Below, one piece after another: positions 41,798 through 53,563 of a stretch of 64,000 nt of DNA. The number at the start of each line of letters is the position of its first letter. Position 1 is the stretch's first letter. The stretch comes from Ptychodera flava (lineage: Eukaryota; Hemichordata; Enteropneusta; Ptychoderidae). The notes beneath the pieces were generated by a model. The model saw nothing but the letters and a program-made list of their open reading frames with translations. It was not told the DNA's origin and did no database searches. The stretch lies in NCBI RefSeq assembly GCF_041260155.1, contig NC_091929.1:51351389-51415388 (forward strand), read 5' to 3'. Made by a program: the position numbers and the translations under genes.

Positions 41798-42849
41798 TTC
41801 AACAGAACTTACAATGTTAATTTGAAAGTTAAAATGTGCTTGGTTAATAGGATGAAAATACTGATATTAAAACATAACCAGCTCAAGATTCTTTATAACC
41901 TGACAGATATGCTGTTTTTTTATGACGTAAATCTTGATTTAAGCAAGTCTTGTTTACTTTAATTAGAATGTAATTAACTCTCGTTTATTTGCTATTATAG
42001 ACTAATATAGTCTGATGAAATATGCAAATCTGTATTTTTACGGAATTTTTTTTCAATTTTTGGTCAGGCCATCCTGAAATGAGCTATCAAAGATATCCAC
42101 CTTCTTCATCAATACTGTGTCACAAAAGGTTATTCTCTACATAACACAGCAGAGCTCTGTCAACTGTTGAGTCGCTCGTTTTTTCAAAACCGCTGGTCAG
42201 ACAGCTTTAATATTTGGTTTACATGTCCCTAGGATGACCTTAGTGAGATAATTTCATACAGTCAGGAAATACTTAATTTTGTATCCATGTCTATAGCTTC
42301 AGGGACTTTCGCCCTATGTTTCCTGTTTGTGGTCAAAAATCTTGGGATTTTTTGAGTGACCAAAATATTAGAAAGCTGTTTCAAGCCAAATGATATCCGA
42401 GAGCATGCAGCTCCAAGATTTGAATTTTTCTGGAAATTTTGTTCTGTTTATCACCTACTCTGTTGGCTAAAGTATGTCAAAATGTCTGTATTCATCTATT
42501 ACACAACCTGTATGTATATAGTCAACATTGATACTGTGAAAAAGTGAATTTCAGTTCAGGCTATTCATAGAAAGATATCCAGTGAAATCCAATGAAATAC
42601 TTTTCATTGATTGTACCCTGTAGGTGCAAAGGAATGTTTTTATTTTTTGTTGTTTAAAAATTGTTTGCTCGATGGTTGTTTGCTAATGAGAGATGTCTGC
42701 AAATACACCATGTATACAGCTTAGTTATCCATGTGAGTTAAGCAAACTATGGTGACATCACTGTCAAACATCTAGACTCCTGTCGTTATTACAAGTAAAT
42801 CAGTTGCATAGAAAGATGGTATAAATTGCACATTGCCATTGCAGTGTAT
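41798..42849. other. AT-rich non-coding stretch with repeat fragments
   Basis: Contains TATAGACTAATATAGTCTG (41998), a fragment of the CTATAG-type hairpin, and the 'ACCGCTGGTCAGACAGC' word of the same family (42190). No gene was seen. Confidence 0.4.
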
Positions 42850-43764
42850 GGCTGCGTTCACAAAAAAAGAGGGGTATTCGAAAATTTTTGTGGTAGTAGA
42901 GGGGGACTTGAAAATTTTGCTCTGCCTGAAGGGGGATATGAAAATTTTTTGATTCCTTTTTTACGATTCCAAGGTTTGGTGGGTAATTCAATGAAAATTG
43001 AATAACATTTTAATGTCATCCAATTGTTTTAATGTTAGCAATAATTAAACAAGATCTAGAAGCATTTTGTCGCATTTCACTAATTTTTGTCTTGAAAAGA
43101 TGTACACTGTACATGTATGTATTTTCATAAAAAACAAACAAGTAGGCCAATTATCAGAGCACTGCTGCACCTGTTGATAATTTTTTCAATATTTCTATGC
43201 AGTATATCAAATACAGTTCTTGCTGTCTCCCTACAGCATGCTGAAACACACAATATTCAGTTTGTCATCAAAAGCCTGCATATGTGAATATTTGGTGGTC
43301 ATTGAATTAGACTCCAGAGTAAAGTCATTTGTCTGTGATACAAATGCAGGATACATATTCACAGACTGTGTTTGCAAGCTGAATACTGGGCAGTTCGAAT
43401 TGCAATATGCTGTAGGAAAAAGAGCAAGAATGCAGTTGTATAAACTGAACAAAACTATTGTCAAAATTATCAAAGTTAATACTGCTCCTGCCCTACGTCT
43501 GCTGTCTATGGGCAGTGTCACTGTCACTGCATACCAGCAGTGACAGAGATCGATGACTTAATGAAATAGCTGAAGGAGAGTTTGGGTCATGTGACACTCA
43601 TGACTGTGAAACATATACTTGTATATAAGATCAGGCCAGAAAGCAACACATGGAAGAGCAGGAGACTTGAAACTTATCAGGGAGTTTTGAGTTCTGGCAT
43701 CTGAAAAAAAAATTTCAATCGCGATTCCTCCAGCCCCCTCTAACCGTTATATGTGAACCCAGCC
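42850..43764. mobile_element. candidate inverted-repeat element
   Basis: Left end GGCTGCGTTCAC (42850-42861), right end GTGAACCCAGCC (43753-43764), 11 of 12 complementary. The adjoining bases are TAT and TAA, so the duplication is not exact. The region starts with GGGG-AAAATTTT words typical of these MITEs and contains the dispersed repeat at 43290-43640. No transposase. Confidence 0.4.
43290..43640 (-). repeat. dispersed repeat, copy 2
   Basis: Reverse-complement counterpart of 2165-2490 (see that entry). It is longer because of small insertions. Confidence 0.6.
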
Positions 43765-43790
43765 TAAGGATACTCAAATTTAAATGCATC

Positions 43791-44640
43791 ATTTTAGCTC
43801 ATGTGTTAATACATGAGCTTATGTCGCAGCCATGTCTGTGTGTCTATTTATCTGTCTGTTGGCCCTAGATCTCAAAAACGGCTCATTACATCAGAATCAA
43901 ATCTGGTACATAGATTCAGTTTGCAAATGTCAAGACTGATTAGTTTTTGATGAGTGTGGCTTGCATACTTTTTGCTAATTTGCATAATTAATTATTAAAA
44001 AATCTGATATACATTGAGAATGACTGCACACAATTTGATTAGATTTGCTACAAATGTTGATCACACCAGGATATATCAGCCGTGAAAGATAGTAAGGGGT
44101 GACATGAAAGATTATTGCCAATTTGCATATTTAATGAATTGTCCTAATTGGGGATATATAGTTATATGGATTGACTCTACCAAAGTTAACAAAACTTGCA
44201 ATGTATATAGAAGATACTATGATACAACATTATTGAAAGTTATCAAGCATTTTTACTTCATGGCAATTCCTAATTGCATATTTAATGAACTTTTCTAATT
44301 AGGGATATATGTCTTGATTGACTTGACCAAAGTTGATAAAACTTGCTATGTACATTGAAGATACTATGATACAATATTATTCAAAGTCATTTAGCAATTT
44401 TACTTCAACCAATTCCTAATTTGCATACTTAATGAACTTTCCTAATTAGGATTACTTGATCAAAGTAGGTAAAACATGCTATGTACATTGATAATACTAG
44501 GTTAAAACAATATTGAAAGTCATTTCGCATTTTCATGTCATCTAATTTATAATTTGCATATCTAATGAGCTTTCACAGTTTGGCATAGAGAACATGAAAC
44601 ATGTGATCAGTTCATATCGATTATTTGGTCATTTGAATAT
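43791..44640 (+). repeat. hairpin-headed repeat with 4 internal ~150-bp units
   Basis: TTTTAG then a 24-bp hairpin (43796-43819, AGCTCATGTG / ACATGAGCT), then TCTGTGTGTC-like tracts. The body has four diverged units (TTGCAT words at 44123, 44274, 44421 and 44554, spaced 151, 147 and 133 bp), each with AATTTGCATA-TTAATGAA and AAACTTGC-ATGTA-AT-GA-GATACTA. Confidence 0.65.
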
Positions 44641-44804
44641 CCATTCTTTGGGCCATATCTCCAGAATTGTTTCACCTTTTTTATCAGTCTATCATCCAAC
44701 AGGTGTTAGCCAAATTACAGGATGAGCACAACACTGTGCTAGAGTCTTGAATTCACCGTCGTCCAACAGTGAGTCATTTACTCTGGCCCTACCTGCTCTT
44801 CAAC

Positions 44805-44875
44805 CGGGTCTCGAACTCGCTATCCTCAGATAGTGAGTTCATACCCTAACCACTGGTCCAAGGTGTCTCCAACAT
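44805..44875 (-). repeat. tRNA-like SINE head
   Basis: On the minus strand, TGGACCAGTGGTTAGGG resembles an A box, and GCGAGTTCGAGACC (44820-44807) resembles a B box about 35 nt downstream, with a D-loop-like and anticodon-like stretch between. The flanking sequence (44740-44800) differs from a tRNA gene end, so a tRNA-derived SINE or relic is favoured. Confidence 0.6.
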
Positions 44876-46093
44876 CGAGGTAACCTTGCGCATTTCGCAT
44901 GTACTCTCATCATACTGTAGTAAATAGTACTATACGTACAGATTTGTGTGCATGGCTTGCTATGTAATTGTCCATTTGTATCTTTAATGGATTATCTTTT
45001 TTTCTGCCAAAATCAATAATTACCCAAATTAAAATATTCACCGTATACTAATAGTATTAAAGTACTAAGTATGGTTTGTGAAGCACAATATTTCAGGATT
45101 TGCTCAACAAGATGTCATGTGCATGACTTTTCAGATCACAGTCATACCTTTCAAGATGTGCACCACACCATATCTTTCAAATGCATGCCCATTGAACATA
45201 TGACCACATAAGTCTCAGTTTGATTCATCAATTATAAGTGTTTGTTTTTTCCTAATTCAGCAAATCGTGTGAACAGCACGGTTAATTCTGTTAGTTTTGG
45301 ATTTTTTCAAAGCAAATGTATTTAAGAACTTGTTAATCTGTAGGTGTAATCCTTAAATAAAAAAACCCTGGTATCTGAACTTTGGACTATTTTTTAACAT
45401 TTTTATTCCTTGTAACAGATACAGTGTCTTTTTCAATTCCCTGAAGATAATAATGAAATCCAGAGAATTTGTCTTCATAACTAGTGTGTACAATCAGCAC
45501 TGGTATCATTACAAATGGAATTGAAATGTGGACTTGAATTTGACAATAAAAAAGGTTATTACTAATATGCTCGCTGTGTTGAGATACTAAAGAATAGGTT
45601 TTTCATAGTGCAGTAGGAAATAGAAATCTAAACTTGAATCTAAAATTGCTGAAAATCATGGCCAACAATCACATTTACTGAATTCACTTTAGAGGGGATG
45701 GTTGAATTTAGCACTGGTTCTTATTGTGCAAGCAATAGATGCTGCACTGAACAATTAAAAAGTACTCAACATGAAATCTTTGTGAACGTAGGAAATTTCC
45801 CCTGAAATATCAGCAGTGCTTGCCCTTTATTTGTCAGCACAAGAGCGAGCTGAGTAAGAAGAACAAGTTAAAAAAAATTCTACTTGTATGACTTATCTCA
45901 GAGTATGTTCCTTCAATCAATTGCAGAGTGTAAATCCTATTGAAGTATCTCTTTTTTCCTTTAGTCCTTAGTTAAATACAACTTTTCTTGCAAGGTCGTA
46001 CTTTGAACTATATTACTTACTCCACCCAGTAATTGTAACTTTAATTTTGTGACTGGCTCAAACAATGTTGGCAGAATGTAGATCTTCTTGAAG
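44876..46093. other. AT-rich intergenic stretch
   Basis: No gene, RNA gene or clear repeat was recognised. Confidence 0.4.
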
Positions 46094-46760
46094 TTTTTAG
46101 CTCACATTTGGGTATGTATATATATACCAAAGAGAGCTTATATGATGAGTTGGTAGTGTCTGTATGTCTGTATGTCTGTATGTATGTATGTATGTATGTA
46201 TGTATGTATGTAGGGTATGTATGTATGTATGTATGTTATTATGTATGTATGTATGTATGTATGTATGTATGTATGTATGTATGTATGTATGTATGTATGT
46301 ATGTATGTATGTATGTACCTGAATTTCTTCAAATGAACATGTCAGTATCAAATATATGCAAATGGGGTAGAAAAAGGGAAATCCTGCAAATTGCTAATTA
46401 AAAACTCTGTAACTACACGCCAGATTTTGTTGAAACTTGATATGCAGGTTCTTTATGGTTACCTTTAGTTAGATTGTTTAAATCGTGGTGAAATTTGCAT
46501 AGTAGTATTTTTAAGGCAATTTTTGTCATTTTGGCCGAAAAATCTTTAAAAATCTTCTTCAAGACTGCAGGTCAGATAGTTTGATATTTGGTATACAGGT
46601 TCCTGCGGATGGTCTTTTTGTGAGGAAATTAGTATTAGTATGTATTAGTATGTATTAGTATGTATTAGTATGTATGTATGTATGTATGTATGTATGTATG
46701 TATGTATGTATGTATGTATGTATGTATGTATGTATGTATGTATGTATGTATGTATGTATT
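46094..46760 (+). repeat. hairpin-headed repeat bounded by two TATG microsatellites
   Basis: TTTTTAG then an imperfect 40-bp hairpin at 46099-46138 (AGCTCACATTTGG / CCAAAGAGAGCT). A long (TATG)n tract follows (about 46164-46316), then a body with 'ATTTTGTTGAAACTTGATATGCAGG' and 'GGTCAGATAG-TTGATATTTGGTATACAGG' words. Four TATTAGTATG decamers (46629-46668) lead into a second (TATG)n tract (46669-46758). Long frames through these are artefacts. Confidence 0.75.
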
Positions 46761-47204
46761 AGGGAGCATTCAGTTATTATGGCTGGGGGTGGGCCGGCAA
46801 AATCCGAGGGGGGGGGAGGTCACCTCAAATTTGAAATTTGCAAAGGGGGGGGGGTCATGTATTTTTCAAACAGCTCAGAGGGGGACTCGGGGGTCACTTA
46901 ATTTTCATAAGTATCCGTCCCGTCAAAAGCAGTTCCAGTGTTCAGAAGTATTCTGGGAGATAAAAATGATTTGTTGCATGATTTCATTCTCTGAAGTTAT
47001 TCACCTGTAAATCTGAACAAAAGTATAATTATCTGTCACATGAACATCTTGACTTGACAACTCTGAGGCTTGTCTTATTGTAAATCAAGCTCACTGCACT
47101 GAGGGCGATGAACAATTCCTATTACATATTAGAGATATAGCAAGTTTTGTCAGGGAAATTATTTAACAGTTACCTGTACTGAGACTAGTACCACGAAAAG
47201 TTAA
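46761..47204. other. G-rich element end and AT-rich sequence
   Basis: GGGAGCATTCAGTTATTATGG (46763) followed by G-runs resembles one end of a G-rich MITE. No partner end was found nearby. Confidence 0.35.
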
Positions 47205-47830
47205 ATAATACTTTAAGGTGAAATTCCAATATCATAATTATTGTCCACATCTGAACTTTTAAATACCCTATTTGAATCAAGTACATTTGTATCAATTATC
47301 AAACACCTATAAAAGCACAAATTAATTTAGTTTAGCATTGTAAAAAATTATTCTTAGTTTCTCATAGACTCCAATGTATAGTGAATCAACATTTCGGTGA
47401 AATTCCAAAATCCAATTTCTTGCACACATATCAACCTTTAACCATCCTAGGCTAACTAAGTACTTTAAAATGAATTATCAAATGTCTATAAATACACAGA
47501 TTTTGATAATTTTGTATTGGAAAAAAATTATTCAGTTTCCATATAGACTCCCATGTACAGTGAATCTACATTTTGGTATAATTCCAAAATCCAATTTCTG
47601 GCGAACACATCCATTTGTTACCACCCTAATCTAATCAAGTACATTGATATCAATAATCGAGAGTACATAAATACATGGGTTTACCTATTTTTGTATTGGA
47701 AAAAAATTATTCATACTTTCCTCATAGACTCCCATGTATAGTGGATGAACATTTTCAGTGAAGTTCCATAATCAGATTTCTTGTGCACATAATATGCACC
47801 TTTACAATCCGTGGCACAATTCGGCCAACC
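47205..47830 (+). repeat. ~180-bp tandem repeat, 3.5 copies
   Basis: AGACTCCCATGTATAGTGAAT words recur at 47366, 47545 and 47726 (spacing 179 and 181 bp). Each is followed by ACATTT-GGTGAAATTCCAAAATCCAATTTCTTG and preceded by GTATTGGAAAAAAATTATTC. A partial fourth copy starts near 47205. Confidence 0.75.
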
Positions 47831-48459
47831 AATAAACCAATTTGCATATTCAAAAAAGAAAATCGAAATGGAGCTAATTTTCAATTTTCAAATGGTTTTA
47901 TCATCTTGATTATTAATTTTAAGGCCCATTTCTAAATTTAAAATCTTTGGGCTGAGATTGAAAAATAGGAAATAGGTATATACTGCTGTGAGGATGGCAC
48001 CTTGCGGCCATTCAAATTTCCCTCTGACGAATCTATTTCCAACACTGTACTATTTCCGTTTTCCCAATTTTCAATTTACCAAAGATCTTATTTTCCTTTT
48101 TTATTTTGGGCGTGGCAGCTGATTGTATCAATTGTTGGCCTAGGAATGCAGCAAATTGTGACAGATATTTGCGCGGGCAACTTGTTTTCAGTGGATTGAA
48201 TAACGAACATACATAGAACCAATCGTGTTGCCGCCGGAAAGGAAAGTCTGATGCCTGCTTAAGTTTTGCGCGCTTCCCGTCAATGTCTCAAACTTGTATG
48301 TTGTAAAAAAATTGTGACAGCCATTAGCCCAATCAGGGTGCAGCATCAACATTTGACGTTATTTGATTAATTTATTCAGCTGTCAATCTTTGTACGTGCT
48401 GGCTCATCTTTTTCAGTTGAAGTTCAGCCCTTACCGAAATCAGGTATACTCCAATCTCA
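47831..48459. other. non-coding sequence
   Basis: No gene or repeat recognised, apart from a CpG-containing patch near 48160-48260. Confidence 0.4.
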
Positions 48460-48690
48460 CCCCAGAAGCCCACCCCAGGCTCACCTGAAAGTCACCTGTA
48501 AGATACCCGTGAACGCATACCTGTAACTAACTCAAAAGTACCTTGATTTCGACATTTACGGGTGAACCCCACATCCACCCTCAACCACCCCACTTACGAC
48601 AAACCTCAAATCCACCTATAACTCACCTATGTACATACACCTGTAACTCACCCAAAAGTAACTTGATTTTGACATGTGCAGGTGCACCAA
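48460..48690 (+). repeat. ~121-bp imperfect duplication, C-rich
   Basis: ACCTGTAACTAACTCAAAAGTACCTTGATTTCGACAT (48519) and ACCTGTAACTCACCCAAAAGTAACTTGATTTTGACAT (48640) are related units. Many CACCT words surround them. Confidence 0.65.
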
Positions 48691-48779
48691 CAAACCACCT
48701 ATGCAGCCACAAAGAACCCACATTTGGCAGTACGTACATCCATCCGAAAAGAGCTCACAAGTAAATGTGGGTCTTGAGT

Positions 48780-49440
48780 GGACCTGAAACCCACCTCCTA
48801 AGTCGAATTTAAATGATGCTCATATGGATATCAGTCATTTGCAGGGTTTGCTCAGAATAAGCATACATTATCAGGATTCCATATTATAGGGACTTTGTAG
48901 AGGGATTGGGGTAAACAATGCCATGGGAAGCAATCAGTGTGTGCAGAATATACTTACATTTTATTCATGTAAAATATTCATGAAAAGGTTACACGTACTG
49001 TATTCCTTGCAATTCCTGAGTTAAGATGTTTCCAAAAATAACATACCCTGTTTTCTGAAAGGTAAAAAAGTTGTATGCATGCAAAATATATTTAATATAA
49101 ACTTTTGATGTTAGTAAAATATGAGATAAAATTAAACACTTTGTATGAAATTCATTGCATTTCTCCTGCAGTCAAAATATTGCTCATGACAATTGAAAAT
49201 ATTGCATGTGGCTGTCAAAAATCTATGTTGACAAAATTACAAAATTGCTATCTCCTCTGCGGAAGAGGGGTTTATCTTCTCATTATTCACAGTGAGAAAT
49301 CAGAAAGTAATGATTATCACATGTGGATCGAGCTGTTCTGCGTACAGAAGAAATTTGCCTTAGTTCAGTGAGTGATCTCCATGTGTACGGATCATGGAGA
49401 ATCGTGGGTAGCCTCACTTACTGTGTAACGCTGGATGCTT
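48780..49440. other. non-coding sequence
   Basis: AT-rich, with no gene recognised. Confidence 0.4.
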
Positions 49441-49494
49441 GACGGATACCCATCCCAAAAGCTTCTATAGACTGTAGTCTATATTAGCTAAAAA
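49441..49494 (-). repeat. hairpin-headed repeat end (CTATAG subfamily)
   Basis: The minus strand reads TTTTTAGCTAATATAGACTA and continues through a palindrome at 49460-49489 to GGGATGGGTATCCGTC. It is the reverse-orientation counterpart of 39121-39172. The body toward 48800 is not clearly conserved. Confidence 0.7.
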
Positions 49495-49599
49495 TCAGTT
49501 TCCTTCTGCTAACAATTAATGTCCAACATTTCAACAATGTCCAAAACTTCAAAATTTCAAAACGTCACAAAATAGACAATTGGTTACTGACAGAGCACA

Positions 49600-52500
49600 T
49601 CACTTCTTCCTGTTAGACCTGGTTTTCATTGCAGTTATCATGTTGCCAATAGTGCTGTTCATTTCTGATTCTTTAATGGCCTGGTCACAATGATCCTGAA
49701 GGAATGCTGTGAAGAGAAATAATCTCAGGTTAGCAAAGACAAGCAAGATGTTGCAGTACCAAGAAAAGGGACAGTATAATTATAGCCTTTAACCTTTAAA
49801 TATAAAGAATATCTGCATGAACGGACGGACGGAGGCACGTACGGATGGACGCACGGCATGACAAACCTATAAGTCCCGCGGACGGTGTCCGTGGGGACTA
49901 AAAATGAAGGAAGGTGTCTAAAAGATAAAGCTACTGCACTTTTAAGGTTACCAAGCAGCTGCTTTTGGGGTCATTGTTGATATTGTAAAAAGAACAAAGT
50001 AGAGGTTTGGGGACATAGCAATGTGATTGTTTTGCTCTTTCATTCAAGGGCCAAAGTCGCCCATTGTTCATGAATTTTGTTTGATATGAGGTACTGTGAC
50101 ATGTTGAAAGATACTGAATAAATGGGTGACCATGCATACATTTGACCTTTGGTTTATAGACGCAATACATGAAACAAACAAGATAATGAATTAATGGTCA
50201 TGACCAGTAATTCATTCTCGCGATGGTTTCATTTCATTTGTCTAAAACTGGGGTCAAATATATGCATGGTCACCCATTTATTCAGTATCTTTCAACATAT
50301 GTCAAACAATACTAATAGTACCTCATATGAAACAAAATTCATGAAAAATGGGCCACTTTGTCACTTTAAAAATTATGTAAAAAAATACAATGTGCACATA
50401 CTAGTCAGAGCTACCGTTAGGATTTTCAAATTTGCATAAGGCTGTATGCAATTTTTTTTTATATGCGTAAAAATGTATCAAAAATGCATACAACTACATG
50501 TACCAATAAAATAGCTGTATTTGCAATATTGAATACTTGTTCAAAAGTCCATGAATAAAGTGTTCAATAAACATGATCATGTGTTTTTCTTTGACCAAGT
50601 ATTACAATCTTTAATACACTTTTGTTCTATTCTCTTACTAATTATTTAGACTATTACTTCCGACGATGTCTTTGCTACCTGAACTCTTATCATCACTTCT
50701 CTGAAGTCAGTTTGCAAATTTCTGGGCCTTCCATGGTTATCTTGATCAGATAGTTTATGACATCTCTACTCAAACAACTATGTTTTGATGTTTCAATCCT
50801 GGTTTGGGTACTGAACCCACGTTCACACAAGACAGATGAGATTTGAATCATGTCTGAAATTATGGCTAACTTTGTAATCTTTGGAAAATGTTCATGGTAA
50901 TTGTTGTAAAGAAGCATGCAGACCTGCCATTAAACTATTATTTCTAAGTCTGCTGAGAATTATAGCTTAAATTGTTGATATTTGACACAGAGATCTTCAG
51001 GGTTTACAAGTACGCATTGGGCGCAGTGGAGGAAAAAAATTTTGTAAAATAACGACAAACTATTGTACATGTTACATGTCTATTGGTACAGCCTTGAAGG
51101 AAACAATTGATAAGACATAATTGACAGGAAGTAGGACAAAATATTGCGAAATTAGGAACATCTTTATCAGCAAACATTGATTTTCAGTCATGGATAAACT
51201 ATGCAATGGAGGAAAACCATGTGTGCTCATGTCTTTGTTATGGAAACTGCATTTTTTCAATGCACATCGGATCAGCAGACGTCAATTTACTTTGCTTACT
51301 TCAAACTAATTATGGGAGATATACGCAGAATTTTGTGTTTACGGAAGCTCTGACTAGTGATAATAAGATGACTGAATACTTCTGAAAGTCATTGAAATGC
51401 CAGATTTTAAGCGAGCTTTATAAAACTTACCGAATATGGAGGATCTTATCGCAGGGTCAATGCCCTCTTTTCCATTCATGCCTTTCACATTCATGTGAAT
51501 CAGTTCATCTTCATCATAAAACAACTTCACCATGAATCTAGCACAGGCTGTGGGACTACTCACTTTTGCCTTCTTCGTTGCTATTGTCATAAGTTTTGGT
51601 GGCACGAAGATTTCATCTCCTGGTGTTAACTGTACATACTAGAACATTTCAAAACAGACACAAGCAGGCATAAATTCATAATACTTATTTTTGGTTACAT
51701 CTTTTAATTTGCCAGTGTTTTTGCAAAGGTCAGGGAATATTTATGAAGAACTTGGGAACACCACTAACACTCCCACCATCCTCATCCATCCTTAATATCA
51801 GTTTTTATGTGTAAAATATTAACTGCCTCTGATGACTACATTTCGTCGTCAGCCACACAGTTACCTTTGGTTGATACATAGCGGTCGCCGTATGGTATGC
51901 GTCTATGCAATGCATACCACACAGTGGCCGCTATGTATAAACCGCACGTAATTGTGCTAGTCACCTATGAGAATTCTGGTGGAATAAGCAAAAATTGTTG
52001 TCCGATTTTTCACCAAGTCAGTAAGACTCAGCTTTCTCCCATGGGGCATGACCGATCACCGACACGAGTGGTACTGTGGCATACAGCAGCATCAGTTGAA
52101 AATGGCCCTACTGCTGAACGTTCAATGTTCGGAAGCTGAATTTAGGTGGGCCACCGGAATTAAACTTTTACTTTTTTGAGGACACATTTTATCGATATCT
52201 CGCAATCCGCGCACAGACCCCACGTCAAATATCGACCGTTGACATGGAAAAAATGTGCTTTAAAAATGTTATTAAGTGGGAGTGCCATTTTAAACAGAGC
52301 TATTGTATTTCTCAAAAGTTACAGTTACTGTGGCTTTCATATAATTACAAAATGTGTGCTCTTTTTACACATCAAAATTTGATATTGTTTGACATGCCAA
52401 AGAGGGTAGAATCCTTGGTGTAAATAGGCAAGACCAGAAAATTGAATGAAGCGCTGTATACACACAACAAACACTAGGTGCAAAATACACATAGAAACAC

Positions 52501-53529
52501 TACTCCTGTGTGTCTATGTGCAGATCCACATTCATCTGTTGGTACCAGTATTACATGACCTTTTCAACATCTAACACTGCAGAAATCCAAGCGCAACATT
52601 CAATTTCCTGAATGCACCTATTGACTAGCTTTACGGGGACATACCTTATGCATTTTTGCAAGTTGTCTGTCAACTCTGCCAGGTCTGGGTGGGGTAGCCA
52701 ATTCCATGGTGTTCTCTTCGACAGCTGTTGATAAATCAAGATGCTATCAGTGATTAAGTATGAAGGGGTGTCATTTGGCTGCATGTCTGAATGTTGATTG
52801 CACAAAATTTATGACACAAGTAATTTGTTCAAAAAGAAAACAACAATGTATTACAGCTTTGTCAAATATGTTAAATTCCATAGAAATATAGAAATTCCTT
52901 ATTTTTACCAGTAATTTCATTTGGCAGAAATATGGGTAATGTATAAAAGCAAAAAATAATTTTCAGGTAAAATTAAATGACTTGTCTTAAAGTCAAACTA
53001 CTTGTCATATCATAAAAGTATACACAAAGAAGAGAGGATCTCCATGTGTTTCCCTCTGTGGAGATGGGAAGAAACCTGTTATGAAGTGCTGCAACATTTT
53101 TACACAACAATAACATGGCATGGTACTCACATGAATTTTTGGCAGCTGCCAACTGAACCTTCAGATCTGCAACTTCTTTTCGCAGAGAGATGATGTCCAG
53201 TTTTAGAGACTGGTTTTCCTGTATGTATTTTGGGCAAACAGCACAGGTCCGATATTCAGGACGAGGACACTTTCCAGCCTGGGTTGGATGACCTTTGGCG
53301 TTCAGATTTTGTTCTGGTGAAATGGTTTCAGATACACCATTACCATTGCTGACTAAATCACCATCCACACTCTTCATTTCTTCGTCTGAGTCGGACAAAT
53401 CAAAGTGAGGCTCCTTTGGAAGCTCAGGTACTTCTTCATCTTCATCATCATCACTAAAGACAACACAAAAGATTCAAGTCATCCATCTTTTCAGCAATGA
53501 AAATGTGTACACGTCTATGTACATTTGTA

Positions 53530-53563
<34 letters not shown>

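Noticed and set aside
50693..50920. The hAT fragment as an alternative last exon of the BEN gene
   Set aside because: Joining it to exon 6 in phase gives a stop within about ten codons, while exon 7 at 49706 closes the frame with BEN-like sequence.
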